DNA from: Echinometra lucunter
Lineage: Eukaryota; Echinodermata; Echinoidea; Camarodonta; Echinometridae
Direction: 5' to 3'
NCBI GenBank assembly: GCA_029962745.1
Contig: CM057162.1
Span: 17,777,619 to 17,841,618, forward strand
Length of the DNA: 64,000 nt
Shown in pieces: positions 40,370 to 52,829 of the stretch; position 1 is the stretch's first letter, and each line of letters opens with the position of its first letter. The notes below the pieces were generated by a model. The model was not told the DNA's origin, made no database searches, and saw only the letters and a program-made list of their open reading frames with translations. Both the position numbers and the translations under genes were made by a program.

Positions 40370-41160
40370 TATAGACCAATTTCACAACCCAAGAGGGCAG
40401 CAGACTGTTCGACACAGTTGGACATACTGCGGTGGGCGCTTCAACTTTTATAGTACACAAGTCAATAGCACGTTATGTACATTCGTTCGATTTTTTGTCT
40501 ATTTTGACCAGTATATGCCGATTTATTTTAATATTTGCAATGAGAAATTATCAGGAAGTGCAGGTCGCAGCTGTGCGGTGCTCAAATGCCACAAGAATTA
40601 GAGAAAGTTTAAAAATTGGAAGCTAACTGAGTGCGAAATTCCCTCGTTTTTGACTCATGAAGCCGGTTTGTGTGAGAAGCCGTATTCCCTACAAAGGTTT
40701 CCGTAAACAATGTGAAGGAATTCGTCGCCAGTGGGTAAAAACATCAACAGAAAGGACTTTAAAGTCAAGAAACATTATCATTATGTACTTTGGCGTAAAA
40801 TTTAATGAGTGAAAACATGACTTTGTAAACAGGGTAAGATTTAGGGCTCCCGTTTACTATGGCTTCTATGCTGCAATCGAACTTTTACTGACAAAACTAA
40901 GTTGAAAAACCATCGAAAGTACAAAAATACATCATACCTTCATCCGTCAGATTTGACCATTGTCTTACCTCATCTACCAATATATCCATGCTTTATTTGA
41001 TTGATCTAGAATAAAGTAAATGGAATAATATCGGGGCATATCTCATATCTTACATTCATTTTGACACAGAGCCAATCGCGGTCAGCACGCTTGCCCACCG
41101 CAGCAATGGCGTCGCCGATAGGGGGCCAAATACATAAACCGGAGGTGAAATTGGTCTATA
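40370..41160 (+). mobile_element. DNA element with TIRs and a decayed THAP domain
   Basis: Ends TATAGACCAATTTCAC (40370-40385) and GTGAAATTGGTCTATA (41145-41160) are perfect inverted repeats, and ctgcggtgggc near 40429 is matched by its complement near 41093-41103. Inside, about 40572-40770 reads CAVLKCHKN(stop)RKFKNWKLTECEI...HEAGLCEKPYSLQRFP, then R-R-Q-W-V-K and N-I-N-R-K-D-F-K across a frameshift. This matches the zinc-binding THAP domain of transposase-derived proteins. No catalytic domain is left. Confidence 0.7.
40572..40770 (+). pseudogene. THAP-type zinc finger remnant
   Basis: CxxxxC start, a KxxxW block, C-E-I, then SLQRFP, RRQWVK and NINRKD follow THAP order. Two in-frame stops and at least one frameshift are present, and the final CxxH cannot be found intact. 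THAP domains bind the element ends in P-element-like and related transposases. Confidence 0.6.
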
Positions 41161-41164
41161 AGAT

Positions 41165-41330
41165 AATAATTTATTCGATCACTTGCGTGCCAAGTATGAC
41201 TCTATTTTAGGTACCTTGGTCGCCGTATGAAACCATCCTGTTTTACGAGCGAACAAAATCAATGACCCCCACAAAAATATATAAGCATGGATTCATCACC
41301 AGACAACCTACTTGCTGTGTCAATACGGAG
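41165..41330 (+). repeat. Dispersed repeat, copy 2 (copy 1 at 78-240)
   Basis: See the matching blocks at 78-240; this copy directly abuts the right end of the THAP-bearing element. Confidence 0.5.
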
Positions 41331-43659
41331 CTGCTATCCAACGATCCCCATTTATGGACCCCTACGAAAAACAGCATATGCTGATAGGGTGTTCCGTCCC
41401 ACAGGTGGTAAATAAATAAATAAATAAAATGAAAATAAATATCTCCTTTTGTGTCCTACTCAGACCTCTATTAAGCGTTTCGATAGACCAGGGTTTGTAC
41501 CTGTGAATACATTCTTGATTTCGAAAAAAAAAAAGTAATTCTTTAATTAATGCAACATGTAGCACAATAGGGATTTAGGCAATGGCAAATCCTGGTAGAA
41601 GACAGGAATTTCGAATCTGACGCTAGATTGTTAGAAGCGGCGGACCCAGGCTTTTTCAAAAGGCACGGCCAAAGTCTGCAGCTGACAAGCAAATTTTGAA
41701 AAAAAAATTTTTTAAAAAATGATTAAAATAAATCGTCGGCGTCAATTTTACCAGATTTTTTTTTTCAACAAGCAAAGGACTAAATTCCTCGGCCTTTTCA
41801 GGTACCCGTTTTAGCCTGGATATATCGCCCCACAAAAAAAAAAGTAACCCCTCCTGATCCACCACAGGTAGGAATATTTTCGTAAAATAATGCAATAATT
41901 TGTATTGACCCTTGGTTCACTTCATCCTGAATAACTGAACTGTGCGCAGTATACAATCTTATATAAAAAAGAAATGGGTTACCAAATTGATAAAGTTAAC
42001 TAACGAATTCCAAAGCATTAGCGTAAATCCCGGATGGATGCCCTTGGTTTCTCTTCATCCTGAATAACTAAACTGAGCGTAACATGCAATCTTATGAGAA
42101 GTGGGTTACCAAATTGATAAAATAAGCTAACAAATTGCAAAGCATTGGCATAAATCCCGGGGGGTGGGGATAAACCTTCCCCCCCCCCCCATTTAAGGAA
42201 AAATGATATTATCATTAATCAGTTGGTGAAAGTTTTGATAAAATTCTCATGAACGACGGTCACATAGTATAGAATTTTCATTCGAAATGTTCTTAAAAAC
42301 CAAAAAAGGTCGTTATTATTCTCGCTCGATCGATTCGCTCTCTCGCAAAATTAAAGAATGATATGTCTGTGAGGGTCAGCTCGGGTGTGTATATGAATAC
42401 TTAAGTGTGAGTTCACGCAAGAAATTTTTGCCAAAAAAGTCGATCATCCCCCCCCCCCCCCCACTCCTCAAAACGGATTTACGCCGGTGTTGCAAAGTGT
42501 TTAATTGAGCCCCTGTACCATTACGCAATATTCTGACGTTCAAGCACATGATAAATTGGACAATTCTGAACGAAAGTGATGCATAACACTTACTGGAATT
42601 TTCACTTGAATATATTGTAATGACGACTTGTATTTATTTTGTCAACAATGGGCAGAATATAAACCTTATTATGTGAAAGTCCCAAAATAAAGTCCCGTTT
42701 TTATATATTGTAGCCGAACAGCCCTTCTTTTTTCCACGCCCGAGCCCGTTGGACCGAAATATACAGTCAGTTGGTGCAGATCTGATGACTTTTCAGTTTT
42801 TATAGTTGTTCCACAATGACCATGCCAGTTCTTTCACAAGATCGCACAACCATGCCACCTCTCCAAGACCGCACGACCACGTCCACTTATTCTTTGACTT
42901 CAAAGATCGTACGGCCATGCCAACTTTTCCAAGACCATGGATCAACTCTTTCCTTTGCTTTAAAAACGAAGACCATGCGACCATGCATCACTTTTTCCTA
43001 GGCGACCAAAATGAGGAGATAGCAAGCTTTCAAGTATCTTTTACAAATTTTACTTCTGCATTATTCACTTTTTTCAGATTTTCCTGTCGCAGCAGGTTCT
43101 ACATGAACATGCCTTTTCTGAATTCAGCAGCAAAGATTTCCGCCTGGTTGAATTTAAAAAGATTGGCAAATCAAAGTGCCGTGGTAAGGCCTACTATATG
43201 GTCTAGCAACCGATAATTGGTAAACCCATCCCGACAACCCTTATCAGCTTCAGCGAAAGACGCTAGAGCGACTTGTCGCTATAGCGTCTTTCTATGACGC
43301 CCCTATGACGTAATAATACGTCCGGCGACCACAAGGAGTGTCGCACATGATGCACAACCCTATGAAGAAATCCCGACTCTCTCCAAAACTTGTCTTGCAC
43401 CTTCGCATTCAACACGGTCGGTGCAGTTTGTATTTTAGTCGTGCAGTGAGTTAACGGACTTTTTGGGAGAATAGTATATTTCCGATGGATTGACCACAGC
43501 TTTTTGAAATTTACCATGTCATTTTTGAAAAAAATGAAAATATTCTATATGCTATGTTCGTTTCAGAGTGCTAAATACGCCTGTGGATGTGGACAACAGG
43601 CTGAGTTAGCAAATTTGCAAGCAGTCTATTTCGCTGTGTGTGGTCCAACATGTGTTTGA

Positions 43660-45165
43660 GGGGCGGTCGAGCTTTCCATTTACAAATTTTCCCTGTGCTA
43701 CTCTTTGTTTTCTATCTTTGCATCTTCTTTCCTGTCTTTACTAATGTTATTCTTTATTTTTTTATTCAATCCTTTTCTCTTTCAGTCTTTCATTATGTTA
43801 TTACTTGCCTTAAATTTTCATTGTTATTGTTTGTTTTTAGCAACATCATTTCGTTTCTAAGTTTCTTATGCTACTCATTATTTTTCCTCCTATCTTCTAC
43901 ACTTTTCGTCTTTTCGTATGTCATTCTTTGATTATCAGTTCTTCTTTTCTATCTTTTCTTATGTTATTCTTTGTTTTTCCTTCAATTTTCTTATATTTCA
44001 GTCTCTTATGTTATTCTTTGTTTTCTCGTTTCTTCCTTTCTATCTATCCTTATGTTATTCCTTGTTTTCTCCTATCTTCTTTTCTATCTTTCCTTATGTT
44101 GTTCTTTGTTTTTTCTTCTACCATCTTCTCTTTCCGTCATCTCTTGTTATTCTTTGTTATTCTTTCTATATCTTATCTTTCTGTCTTTTTTTATGTTATT
44201 CTTTGTTTTCTCCTTTCCTTTTTCCTCTCTTTCATTATCTTATTATTTATTATTTCTTCTATCTGCTTATCTTTCAGTATTTTCTTATTTTATTCTCTGT
44301 TTTCTCCTATCATCTTTTCCGTCTTTCCTCATTTATTTCATTCTTTGTTATTCCTTCTATCTTCTTATCTTTTGATATTTTTCTTATGTTATTCTTTGCT
44401 CTCCCCTATTGTATCTTCTTTTCTATCTTTCCGTATGTTATACTCTGTTATTCCTTCTATCTTTTCATCTTTCAGTCTATTATTGTGTTATTCTTTGTTT
44501 TCTCTTATCTTCTCTTCTATCTTTCCCTATGTTAGTCCTTGTTTTTCCTATCTTCTTTTCTATCTTTCCTTATCTAATCCTTTTCTATATTCTTCCTTTT
44601 CCGTCATTTCTTATGTTATTCTTTGTTATTCCTTCTATATTCTTGCCTTTCATTCTTTTCTTATGTTATTCTTTGTTTTCTCCTTTCTTCTTTCCTGTCT
44701 TTCATTATGTTTATCATTGCTATTCCTTCTTCTTATCTTTCAATCTTTTCTTATGTAATTCTTTGTTTTCTGTCTTTTTTAATGTTATTCTATGTTTTCT
44801 CCTTTCTTTTTTTATCTTTCCTTATCCTTTCTCCTATCATCCTTTCCATCTTTCCTTGTGTTATTCTGTTATTCTTTCTATCTTCTTATCTTTCAATCTT
44901 TTCTCATGTTATTTTTTGTTATTCGTTCAATCTTCCTTTATGTTATTCTATGTTTTATCCCTTCTTCTTTTCTATCTTTCCCTTGTTTTCTCCTGTCCTC
45001 TTTCATAATCATCTTGTTGTTTTTTATCTTTCTATCTTTTTTTCTACTTTTCCTTATGTTATTCTTTGTTTGATTTTTCCTATATTATTCTTTGTTTTTA
45101 CCCGTCTATATTCTTTCTATCATTCTTATGTTGTTCTTTGATTTTTCTATCTTTTTTTTTTTTCC
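43660..45165. repeat. 1.5-kb pyrimidine-rich degenerate satellite
   Basis: Dozens of copies of a T/C-rich unit, core (c)ttatgttattctttg followed by ttttctcct.tcttcttt.tatcttt. Spacing of the core varies, about 34-57 bp between neighbours. The unit lacks stop codons in all three forward frames, so long hydrophobic open frames (such as 43868-44758) appear but are not genes. Confidence 0.85.
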
Positions 45166-46830
45166 TATTCATATTTTCTTGTGAAAACCTTTTCGGAAAT
45201 TATGAAATAACGACTGCGTTGAGCCTAGCAAATACATTGACCTTGAGAGGAGTTATTGTGGTTTCGCCTCCTCGAAGACGCTTAAGAGGGAAGACGGTAA
45301 AGCGTCTTTCGCTCAAGCTGCTTATACTACCGTGATTTCATCCCATACTCAAACAACTTAATTTCAAAACCGTTTTATAGAAGAAACTTATCCAATATAA
45401 GAACTATAAAATCATTATAGGCCTAGATTTTCTTTCAGTAAACAAGAAAAATAAATAGTATATTTTTCAGTAAACAAAACAAATGTAAAACTGTAACTTT
45501 GCTGGCTCCAGCAACGTTTTATAACCTCAAAAGCACTGACTCTAGTTTCTTAGTGAATCGATTACAAAATTTACTCGAACTGCTATGAACGATTAAATAT
45601 TCTTTCTGGTTGGTTCAAAATAACGTTTTGGTTACTTTTCTGTTCTAAAAAATATAGTATCAAAACAATATTTCGTTACAATATGTTGACATTTACTGTC
45701 AACATTGTCGACATTCAGGGAGAAATAACACTTATCAGGCAGAAATTATAGGTAAGAAGTTTTTTATAATGAATTACTGAAATACATTTATAAGGATGGA
45801 TACATGAGAATGTCTTGCAGGGCAGAGAGTTGAACTTACAGAGAAAGAATTATAAATGACTTGTAAGATAGGCTTGTTAAGAAGACCATTCATGTGTTGG
45901 TTTGCTCTCTATCCCTTTCGTTGATTAATTACTCTCCCTCTCTTCAAAGCCTGTGATCACTGGCTAACTAACTCTTGACAGTTCCGAAACATTCAGTGCC
46001 AAGGTTTTCGCTATTTACTCTCAGGATAAGCACGAAATATGCCTGATATACCCCTTTCACAAACAATGAAGCTTCGAGAGAGAAAGACCAGTCATGAAGG
46101 TCACAAAAAACGCTTGTCGCGCTCAGGATTATATAGGGAGAAGGACGACATTGAGCACACAGTGAGCTCAGAGTCATAATTGTTGAGAGGATACAATGAT
46201 AGGAGAAAGTCAAGATAAGAAGCAAGCTGAAAGGGCTGAAGGACAGTGGAAGGTTAAAATGACAACTTAGAGCAAACAAGAGCGAAAGGAAAGAGCGAGG
46301 GCTCCGAAAGTCAAAGTCAAAGTCGAGATGAGGAAAGCATATAGAAAAGTCTGATCTTGTGAAGGTAGAAGGTAGAGGAGAGGAAAAGAATATGAGTAAC
46401 CTTGTGAAACCAGAAGTACACAGCAAAAGAAAACTGAACAGAGTATGCAAGGCAATTTGGATCGGGCTGGCTAAATGACGTTAGCAAGATATTCTTTACA
46501 TTAACCAGTGCAGTTATTATGATTCGTTTCTAAACTCAGTTAATAATATTTTAGTATAACTACAAATATTATCAGCAAAATGCATGACATTATTGTGATT
46601 TTTTCCCCCTCGAAGTCGGTCCTTCACCAAAAAAATGTAACTCAAAACTCCCCATACAGTAATGAGAAAATAAATTAACAACAAAACAGTCTCTGGACTT
46701 TTTCAATCAACAGTTTTATGCAATCATGCTGAATCATGTCGAAGTGTCATGTGATATATATTAATGCTATAAATCAATCAGACAACATGAATGACCTTTT
46801 ACCGTCGTTGCAGTGGAAGCTTATGCACAT

Positions 46831-46997
46831 CTGGGCCCCATTTCATAAAAAAGTTGTTATAATAGCAATTTTTGCTGGAATGGCAACTTTCATTATGATA
46901 GCCAATCAGGAAGCAGAATTCTCACTGTTACCATGGTAGTTACCATTCCAGTTGGAGTTGCTATATCATAGCAACTTTTTATGAAACAGGGCCCTGG
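46831..46997. mobile_element. Short palindromic MITE
   Basis: Left end CTGGGCCCCATTTCATAAAA and right end (complement) CCAGGGCCCTGTTTCATAAA are imperfect inverted repeats that continue into gttgttat.atagcaa on both sides. The centre has ttaccatggtagttacc. About 165 bp; the layout matches GGGCCC..TTTCATAA-type MITEs that I recall as common in sea urchin DNA. Confidence 0.75.
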
Positions 46998-48659
46998 ATG
47001 ACTGATTTGATAGAAATCCTTGCAGAGGTACCGTTGTCTATTGGATGGCAACTGAAGTAACCACACCCCCCCCCCCCTCCCCATCCACACATACTTCACC
47101 TTCAAATAGAGACAGATTTCACTCTATGCCATGAGAGCTAATGCGACATTTTAATTTTTTTTATTCATTTCGATCATTATGTAATTCCTTTACTGCCTCG
47201 TGAGATTATTTTCTTCACACAACAGAATTAGTTGTCATATGTGCTACAGACATTAAACCATTTCATTGTATTTTCATTGGTTCTTTCCTGGTTCACTGAG
47301 TTTTCCAGAAAGAATGTATCTGATTATTTTTCCCCCTCTTTTATTTTTCACACAATATAACCGCAAAATGAGGAAGAAAAAAATAAGAAAAAACAAACAA
47401 ACACAATTTATGCATACTAGGAGAAATATGTCCCCCCCCCCTCGATTTTTACAGCTTAATACTATTATTCTGCTATCTTGTTAGCATTTTTGATTGATTT
47501 TGTGTCTGTGAACCTGTTATTGTTTTACAAGTGTCTTGCATTACCTCTAGATTAAGTGCATAATCACGTGATATCCAGATTAAATCTGTTTCATTTGCTA
47601 AAAAATTTTATTACAGCACTTCATTCATAAAAAATCCATTAGAGTCTGCATTATTTTGTGCGAGGTAGGTCAGTCTATTTCGAATTAGTGATATACATGT
47701 CACGTATACATGTATCTATGGGACGCTTTTTTCGCGGGATGGTACAATTATTCGCCTGCGGTGTTTCCACCCCCCCCCCCCCCGTACCTGAAATCCCCAC
47801 CACTGATGTAGTTTTGTTTTCTGTTTGCTTGTTTGAGGTTTTCCGCTTATGTTTTTGTTTTTTTTATTTATATCATACGTAAGTATTCTGTAATTAATTA
47901 GATTTGCCGCCAGTTGCTCCCTTCTGTTTAAATACTTTTAATTACTGTGCTCATTTTTCATAACACTGTTGTTGTTTCTTAACTTGTGCAATGAACCTTG
48001 TGGCAGAATAGCCTTCCACTACAACTACTGCATGAAAAAGGGGTCATGCAGAGAGATGCTTACTTGTTAGCGCATTGCCACGCCTTTTGCCTGTTGCTCA
48101 CGAAGTGTTTTCTTTTTCTGACGTAGGAATGGGTCAACGACTAGACAGTGCTGTTATTGATGCGTCATGTGAGGGCGACATCGCAGAAGAAAACATTTCA
48201 AATGGAGCACCGCAAACGTTGTGTTGAATAAGTGGCGTGTATATATAATGACTTCGGTGTCGAATGGTGTTCGTGGCGGGGGGGGGGGGGGGGGTGATTG
48301 ATGCCAAATATCCTTGGCAAAGGAGCGAAGGGACAGGACGGGGAAAGGGTGTGGGTTTCAGACGGTGGGTTTTAAGCGAAGAAGAACAGCGATAGAGGCA
48401 TCGCCAGAGCACATTTTTTAAGCTGGAGGGGAGAGGATTTAGGACTTATATTTGCAGACAGTTTCGCTGCATTCTAAAGGGCTTTTTACCCTGACAATTC
48501 TTCGTTTTGTATTCCTGTACTATAAGTGGGGTTAAGTGATTTCTTAGCCCCACCGATAGTACCAGACTTTCCTTAGCCCGCTTTCTGTTTACACTGGTTT
48601 TTGCACAAGTGGGCTAGATTCACCGATAGTCTAGTATTAGTTGGCCCTGCAAAAAAAAA

Positions 48660-48690
48660 ACAAACAAACAAACAAACAAACAAACAAACG
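48660..48690. repeat. (CAAA)n microsatellite
   Basis: About seven copies of the tetranucleotide caaa after an A-run. Confidence 0.9.
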
Positions 48691-49629
48691 AAAAACAAAT
48701 AAACAAACACAAAACAGGGTTAACCCCACAACTGGGGTGCTAGCACGGTGCCAGTCAATTCAGTGTAAAAAGGAAGAAAACATTTTCTGGGGTTAAGTAT
48801 CTTGTCTTGAAACCTCATCACATGACTTACTATTTGATATTATTTCAACAGGAGGGTTCTACATGATTCAAGAAATAACCCCCGTGTCTTATACCACCGC
48901 AAACACACAAACACGCTAACATTATACAAGTTGCTTTATTCGGTGATCTCCAATGCAAATGCTTGCACATGCGCAGAATCACAGTACATTTAATTACAAT
49001 ATGATGAATGTGTATGAGGTTCCTGACATACCTCCCTCGTAAAAAAGAAGAAAGTTCTATCAATGAATTGTTGGAACTTTCTTGTCAACAATGTTTAAAA
49101 TGAAAGTCAAAATCATATAAATTGAATAACAAGAGAGCGATTGGGAAAACCCCTTAAACTGCACAATACATGTACAGTGTACTAAAAGACAATGTAAGAA
49201 AGTGCTTCAAAGGAGAAAAAGTTTTCAACTGGAACGTCCAAAGGAGAAATGCAACTCCTAGGATACAATGCATTTAGAACGTTGGTTACTTCAGTCCTTC
49301 AAAACAACACTTCCGTAAATTCTAAAATGAAAACAGACGTAAAAATACATTTTTCCCCCCAACATCCTACAAAGAAAGCAGGTTAAACCGTAACTTAGCC
49401 TCAGCATATGAGTAAAGAGACAACAAATATGGACATGATTTCTGTACAGAGCGATGCATGTCGACAATCAAAATACTTGACGACCAAAATTCAAATGAAT
49501 AAAATGCATGCATTAAATATTCTATTTGCTACAAGCGAATCAAAACGTCATCAAGTACTAAATATTCATTACGCAGCTGAACCGCGCAAGCTCATTAATA
49601 ATTACAGTGAGCTAGCTCTGTTGTGGCCC

Positions 49630-49910
49630 CTTGCCGTTTTCTTGCCGTTTTGTCTCCGTTTGGTCTCTCTCTTTTTTAGAGAGAAGCAAGGATAGAGGAA
49701 ACGGCGATGAAACGGCTACAAAAAATAATCATAAAACGGCTACAAAATGGCGACAACTATGAAACAGGATGTGAGGGTGTAGCCGTTTTGAAGCTTAAAA
49801 CTCTCTCTTTTATAGCCATTTTACAGGCGTTTTAAAAACGGCTAATTTTGTGCAATACCATTTCTCCATAGGAAATAACACAGGAAATTGCTACAAATCG
49901 GCTAATTTTG
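49630..49910. repeat. Cluster of AAACGGCTA / TAGCCGTTTT motifs in both orientations
   Basis: The short motif aaacggct(a) or its complement (a)gccgtttt occurs about eight to ten times in under 300 bp, on both strands, with gagagaga/ctctctct hairpin arms at 49663-49683. It is not coding and the family is unknown. Confidence 0.6.
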
Positions 49911-50184
49911 TGCACTTGACACATTTTGATTCACTGCGTATGTCAGTTTAAAGCTTAGAATAGATACGAAAGTTTACACAGGATATGACAGGTGAAAATA
50001 AAGGTTAAGACTTCAAATGGTACACTTAACAGCAACAACAATACTACTATAATCATGTAAAACTACATAATTATGATAAAAAATCTTATTGCTTTTTAGT
50101 GACATATGCAAAAAAAAAAAAAAAATGCTAAGCAAGTCGTTTCAAAACAATTATAAAATGATCAAAGTACATCTTAAGCACAGT

Positions 50185-50196
50185 GATAATAATAAT

Positions 50197-50232
<36 letters not shown>

Positions 50233-50410
50233 AGTAAAAAATAATAATAATAAAGATGATAATCCGTTGTTGTATAGCGCATATCACTTTATTATTTAAC
50301 GTCTCTATGCGCTTCCAAAGGACTTTGGATATTATTACCCTGGCTTTAGCCCGGCAGCCTTTACAGCGCACAAGCATTTCAAGGAATTATTTCCTTGTAT
50401 GCGATATAGA
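50185..50410 (+). repeat. Interspersed repeat with (TAA)n tract
   Basis: (AAT)n at about 50188-50250 is followed by ttgttgtatagcgcatatcac, tctatgcgcttcc and attattaccctggctttagcccg..cagc. This arrangement is typical of a widespread marine-invertebrate short repeat; the exact family is not determined. Confidence 0.5.
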
Positions 50411-50979
50411 TACTGAAACATACCTATTCCAGGAAAATAAATCACACAATATGTGAACATATTGTACTGGAATTTTTTCAGACTTGCTTTCTTGTAATAA
50501 TTTCACAAAACAAACACTTAGAGAGAGTTTTGGCTAAACTAAGAAAGCTAATTCATAATGTGTCTACAAAACTACAAAATATAGTGTACGAAGTTAGCAC
50601 AGAAACACCCAGCAATATACTAGATAAAAACACCCCATTGTGAATGATCAATTTCAAAACATGGCATAGATCGGTATAGATACATGACAAATATATAATA
50701 CAAGGTATAAAACTGAGTCCATGGAATAAGAGTTCAGCCTCTTTATTAAAGCAAACGTATATTTCTAAATTTTCCAGACTCATAGATGATCACTGTTCAA
50801 GCGTTCTAATATTGTATTTCTTCAAAGTCCTTCTAGAAATGGCTTATAGATATCGCAGCCAGTCGATGATAAAGCTCATCCCGTACATAAGGTTAAAATG
50901 CGAAACTGAATCAAATGTGTCCTTCAGTTGCTGACGCATGTCGAGATGACGTACCTGGTTGACCAAAAAGGAATCCTCT

Positions 50980-52112
50980 GGCGCTGGTAGAAATCTTGCT
51001 AATGGCAAGAAAAAAAAAAAGTCCCCAGCACAGGGTTGGAAAAATAAACACGATGATGATAACTGAGGCTTTCTGTATTGTTAGCTCAAAATAAAAGAGA
51101 AAGAGAAAGAAATGAAGTGAAAGGGAAAGAGGAGAGAAAGGGAAAGAAAGAAGAAGAAAAAGAAGAAAAAAAAAGGGGGAAAGAAGGAGATCGGGGGCCA
51201 AAAGGGCCTTGCCTCCAAGGCTGTTGCCCCCCCCCCCCCCTCTCCCGACAAAAAAAATAAGGAAAAAGAAAAGGAAGGAAAGGGAAAGAAAAAAAGAAGA
51301 GTGGAGATAAAAAGGAAGGGGAAAAAGAGGAAAAAGAAAAGTAAAGAAGGAGGTATCAGTTGCGATTGTTCCCACCTGCATTTTGTGGATCGTGGGGGGG
51401 GGGGCCTTGCCTCCCCCCCCCCCCCAAAAAAAAGAGAAGGAAGGGAAAGGAAGAGAGAAGACAAATAGGGAACAAAGGAAAAAGAAGAAAAGAAAGGGGA
51501 ACAAGAAGGTTACAAATTTTTTATCGTCAACCAGGTGTGGATCGGGGAGGGGAAGTGAGGAGGTCTTTGCTCCCCCTCCCAAACTTTAAAGAGAGAACAA
51601 GGGAAGGGAAACGAAAGAGGAGAGAAAGGAAAAGAAGAAAAAAAAAAGAGGAAGAAGAACGGTAGGCGAGATCAGTCACGATTTTTTCCGCCAACAAGGT
51701 GTGGAATGGAGGCAGAAAGGCCCTTCACCCCCTCCCATCCAGCATAAAAATAGAGAGAGAAAGAAGGAAGGAATGGAAAAGAAAGGGAAAGGGAAGAAAA
51801 AGGAGGGGGGAGGCAATGGCCTTTCGCCCCAACCCCGATCCACAACCTGTTGGCGGGAAAAAATCGCAAGTGATCTCCCCTTCGTTTCCCCTTTTCCCCT
51901 CTTCTTCCTCCTTTTAGTTGCCCTTTGTCTCCTCTCTCCCTTTCCCTTCCTCCTCTTTTTTTTTTATTGAGGGGGGGGGGGGAGGGGGCAGGGCCTTTCG
52001 CCCCAACCCCGATCCACAACCGGGCGGGAAAAATCGCAAGTGATCTTTCCTTCTCCTCCCCCTTTTTTTTTCTCTTTCTCCCTTTTTTTCTCTTTCTCTC
52101 CCCTCTCCCTTT

Positions 52113-52143
<31 letters not shown>

Positions 52144-52520
52144 GGGGGGGGGGGGGGGGAGGAGGAGAAGACAAAGACCTTTAGCCCCTTCCCTGATCTA
52201 TAACTTGCTGGGCGGGAAAAAGCGCAGTGGATATCCCTTTTTTCTTCTCTTCTTCCTCCTTTTTTCCTTCCCTTTTTCTCCTCATTTTCTTTTTCCCCCT
52301 TTCCTTGCCTGGGAGGCAAGGCCCTTTTTGTCCCCCCCCCTTTTTTTTTTGTTGTTTCTTCTTCCTCTTCTTTCTCTCCCTTTCTCTCCTCTTTCCATTT
52401 CCCTCCTTTTCTTTCTCTCTCTATTTTTTTTTTTTTTTTTTGGGGGGGGGGGGGGCAAAAGGGGGCCCGAGGAGGTCTTGCTCGGTCCCCCCTCCCCGGG
52501 TCCGCGCCTACATACCCCTA
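50980..52520. repeat. Purine/pyrimidine foldback block with poly(G)/poly(C) nodes
   Basis: Left half (about 51070-51820) is purine-rich on the plus strand; right half (about 51880-52500) is pyrimidine-rich. Short unique nodes recur inverted: cgattttttccgccaacaag (51680) against cttgttggcggg-like ctgttggcgggaaaaaatcg (51848), and ggtgtggatcgggg (51534) against accccgatccacaacc (51831 and 52005). Each node sits beside a run of 10-20 G or C. It appears to be a composite inverted repeat; long frames here are compositional. Confidence 0.7.
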
Positions 52521-52829
52521 AACACTATTTCATAGGGCCATGCGCTAACACAGTCACACATTGTACACAGAAATCTGTATCGTGTGCAGCTACATGCGCG
52601 CAGGCAAATTTTCAGACACCTAGGCACCGAGTTACACTTTAAGACCGGGTTACACTTTAAGGTCGTCACGGACGTCGTCTAGTTCGTGCATGACAAGTCT
52701 TCCTACGTTTCAGTTATGTATCATACGTCTATACACACATTATTAATGACACTGTAGGAAAGATTTTAACTAGAATTTAAATAACCTATGATACCCGTTA
52801 GTCGTTAGATTTAAGCAAGGCCGTAGCCA

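Larger units (their letters stand above)
39406..43636. other. Intergenic DNA upstream of gene B, with DNA element and C/G runs
   Basis: No host gene is recognised. Contents are a G-run near 40094-40107, the THAP-bearing element (40370-41160), the repeat at 41165-41330 and C-runs near 42178-42190 and 42447-42463. Positions 41930-41990 and 42045-42110 repeat a block (tcatcctgaataact...taccaaattgataaa) in tandem. Confidence 0.55.
45170..50910. other. Intergenic DNA, no host gene recognised
   Basis: AT-rich DNA with a palindromic MITE (46831-46997), C/G runs near 47066, 47437, 47770 and 48278, a (CAAA)n tract (48660-48690), a cluster of aaacggct repeats (49630-49910) and a SINE- or LINE-3'-like block with (TAA)n (50185-50410). 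The segment 48010-48180 resembles 57160-57290 beside gene C. Confidence 0.55.

Noticed and set aside
43868..45141. Long open frames up to 296 residues suggesting multi-pass membrane proteins
   Set aside because: All three frames are open at once because the underlying T/C-rich repeat lacks stops; the protein repeats with the DNA and there is no start context or domain.
45968..46450. 160-residue minus-strand frame with a hydrophobic start
   Set aside because: No recognisable domain, no splice or paralog support; the sequence reads as serine/phenylalanine/leucine-rich chance coding.
50911..52642. Overlapping 200-residue frames on both strands
   Set aside because: Composition is only poly-K/R/E or poly-F/S/L from purine/pyrimidine tracts, with glycine/proline runs from G/C homopolymers.
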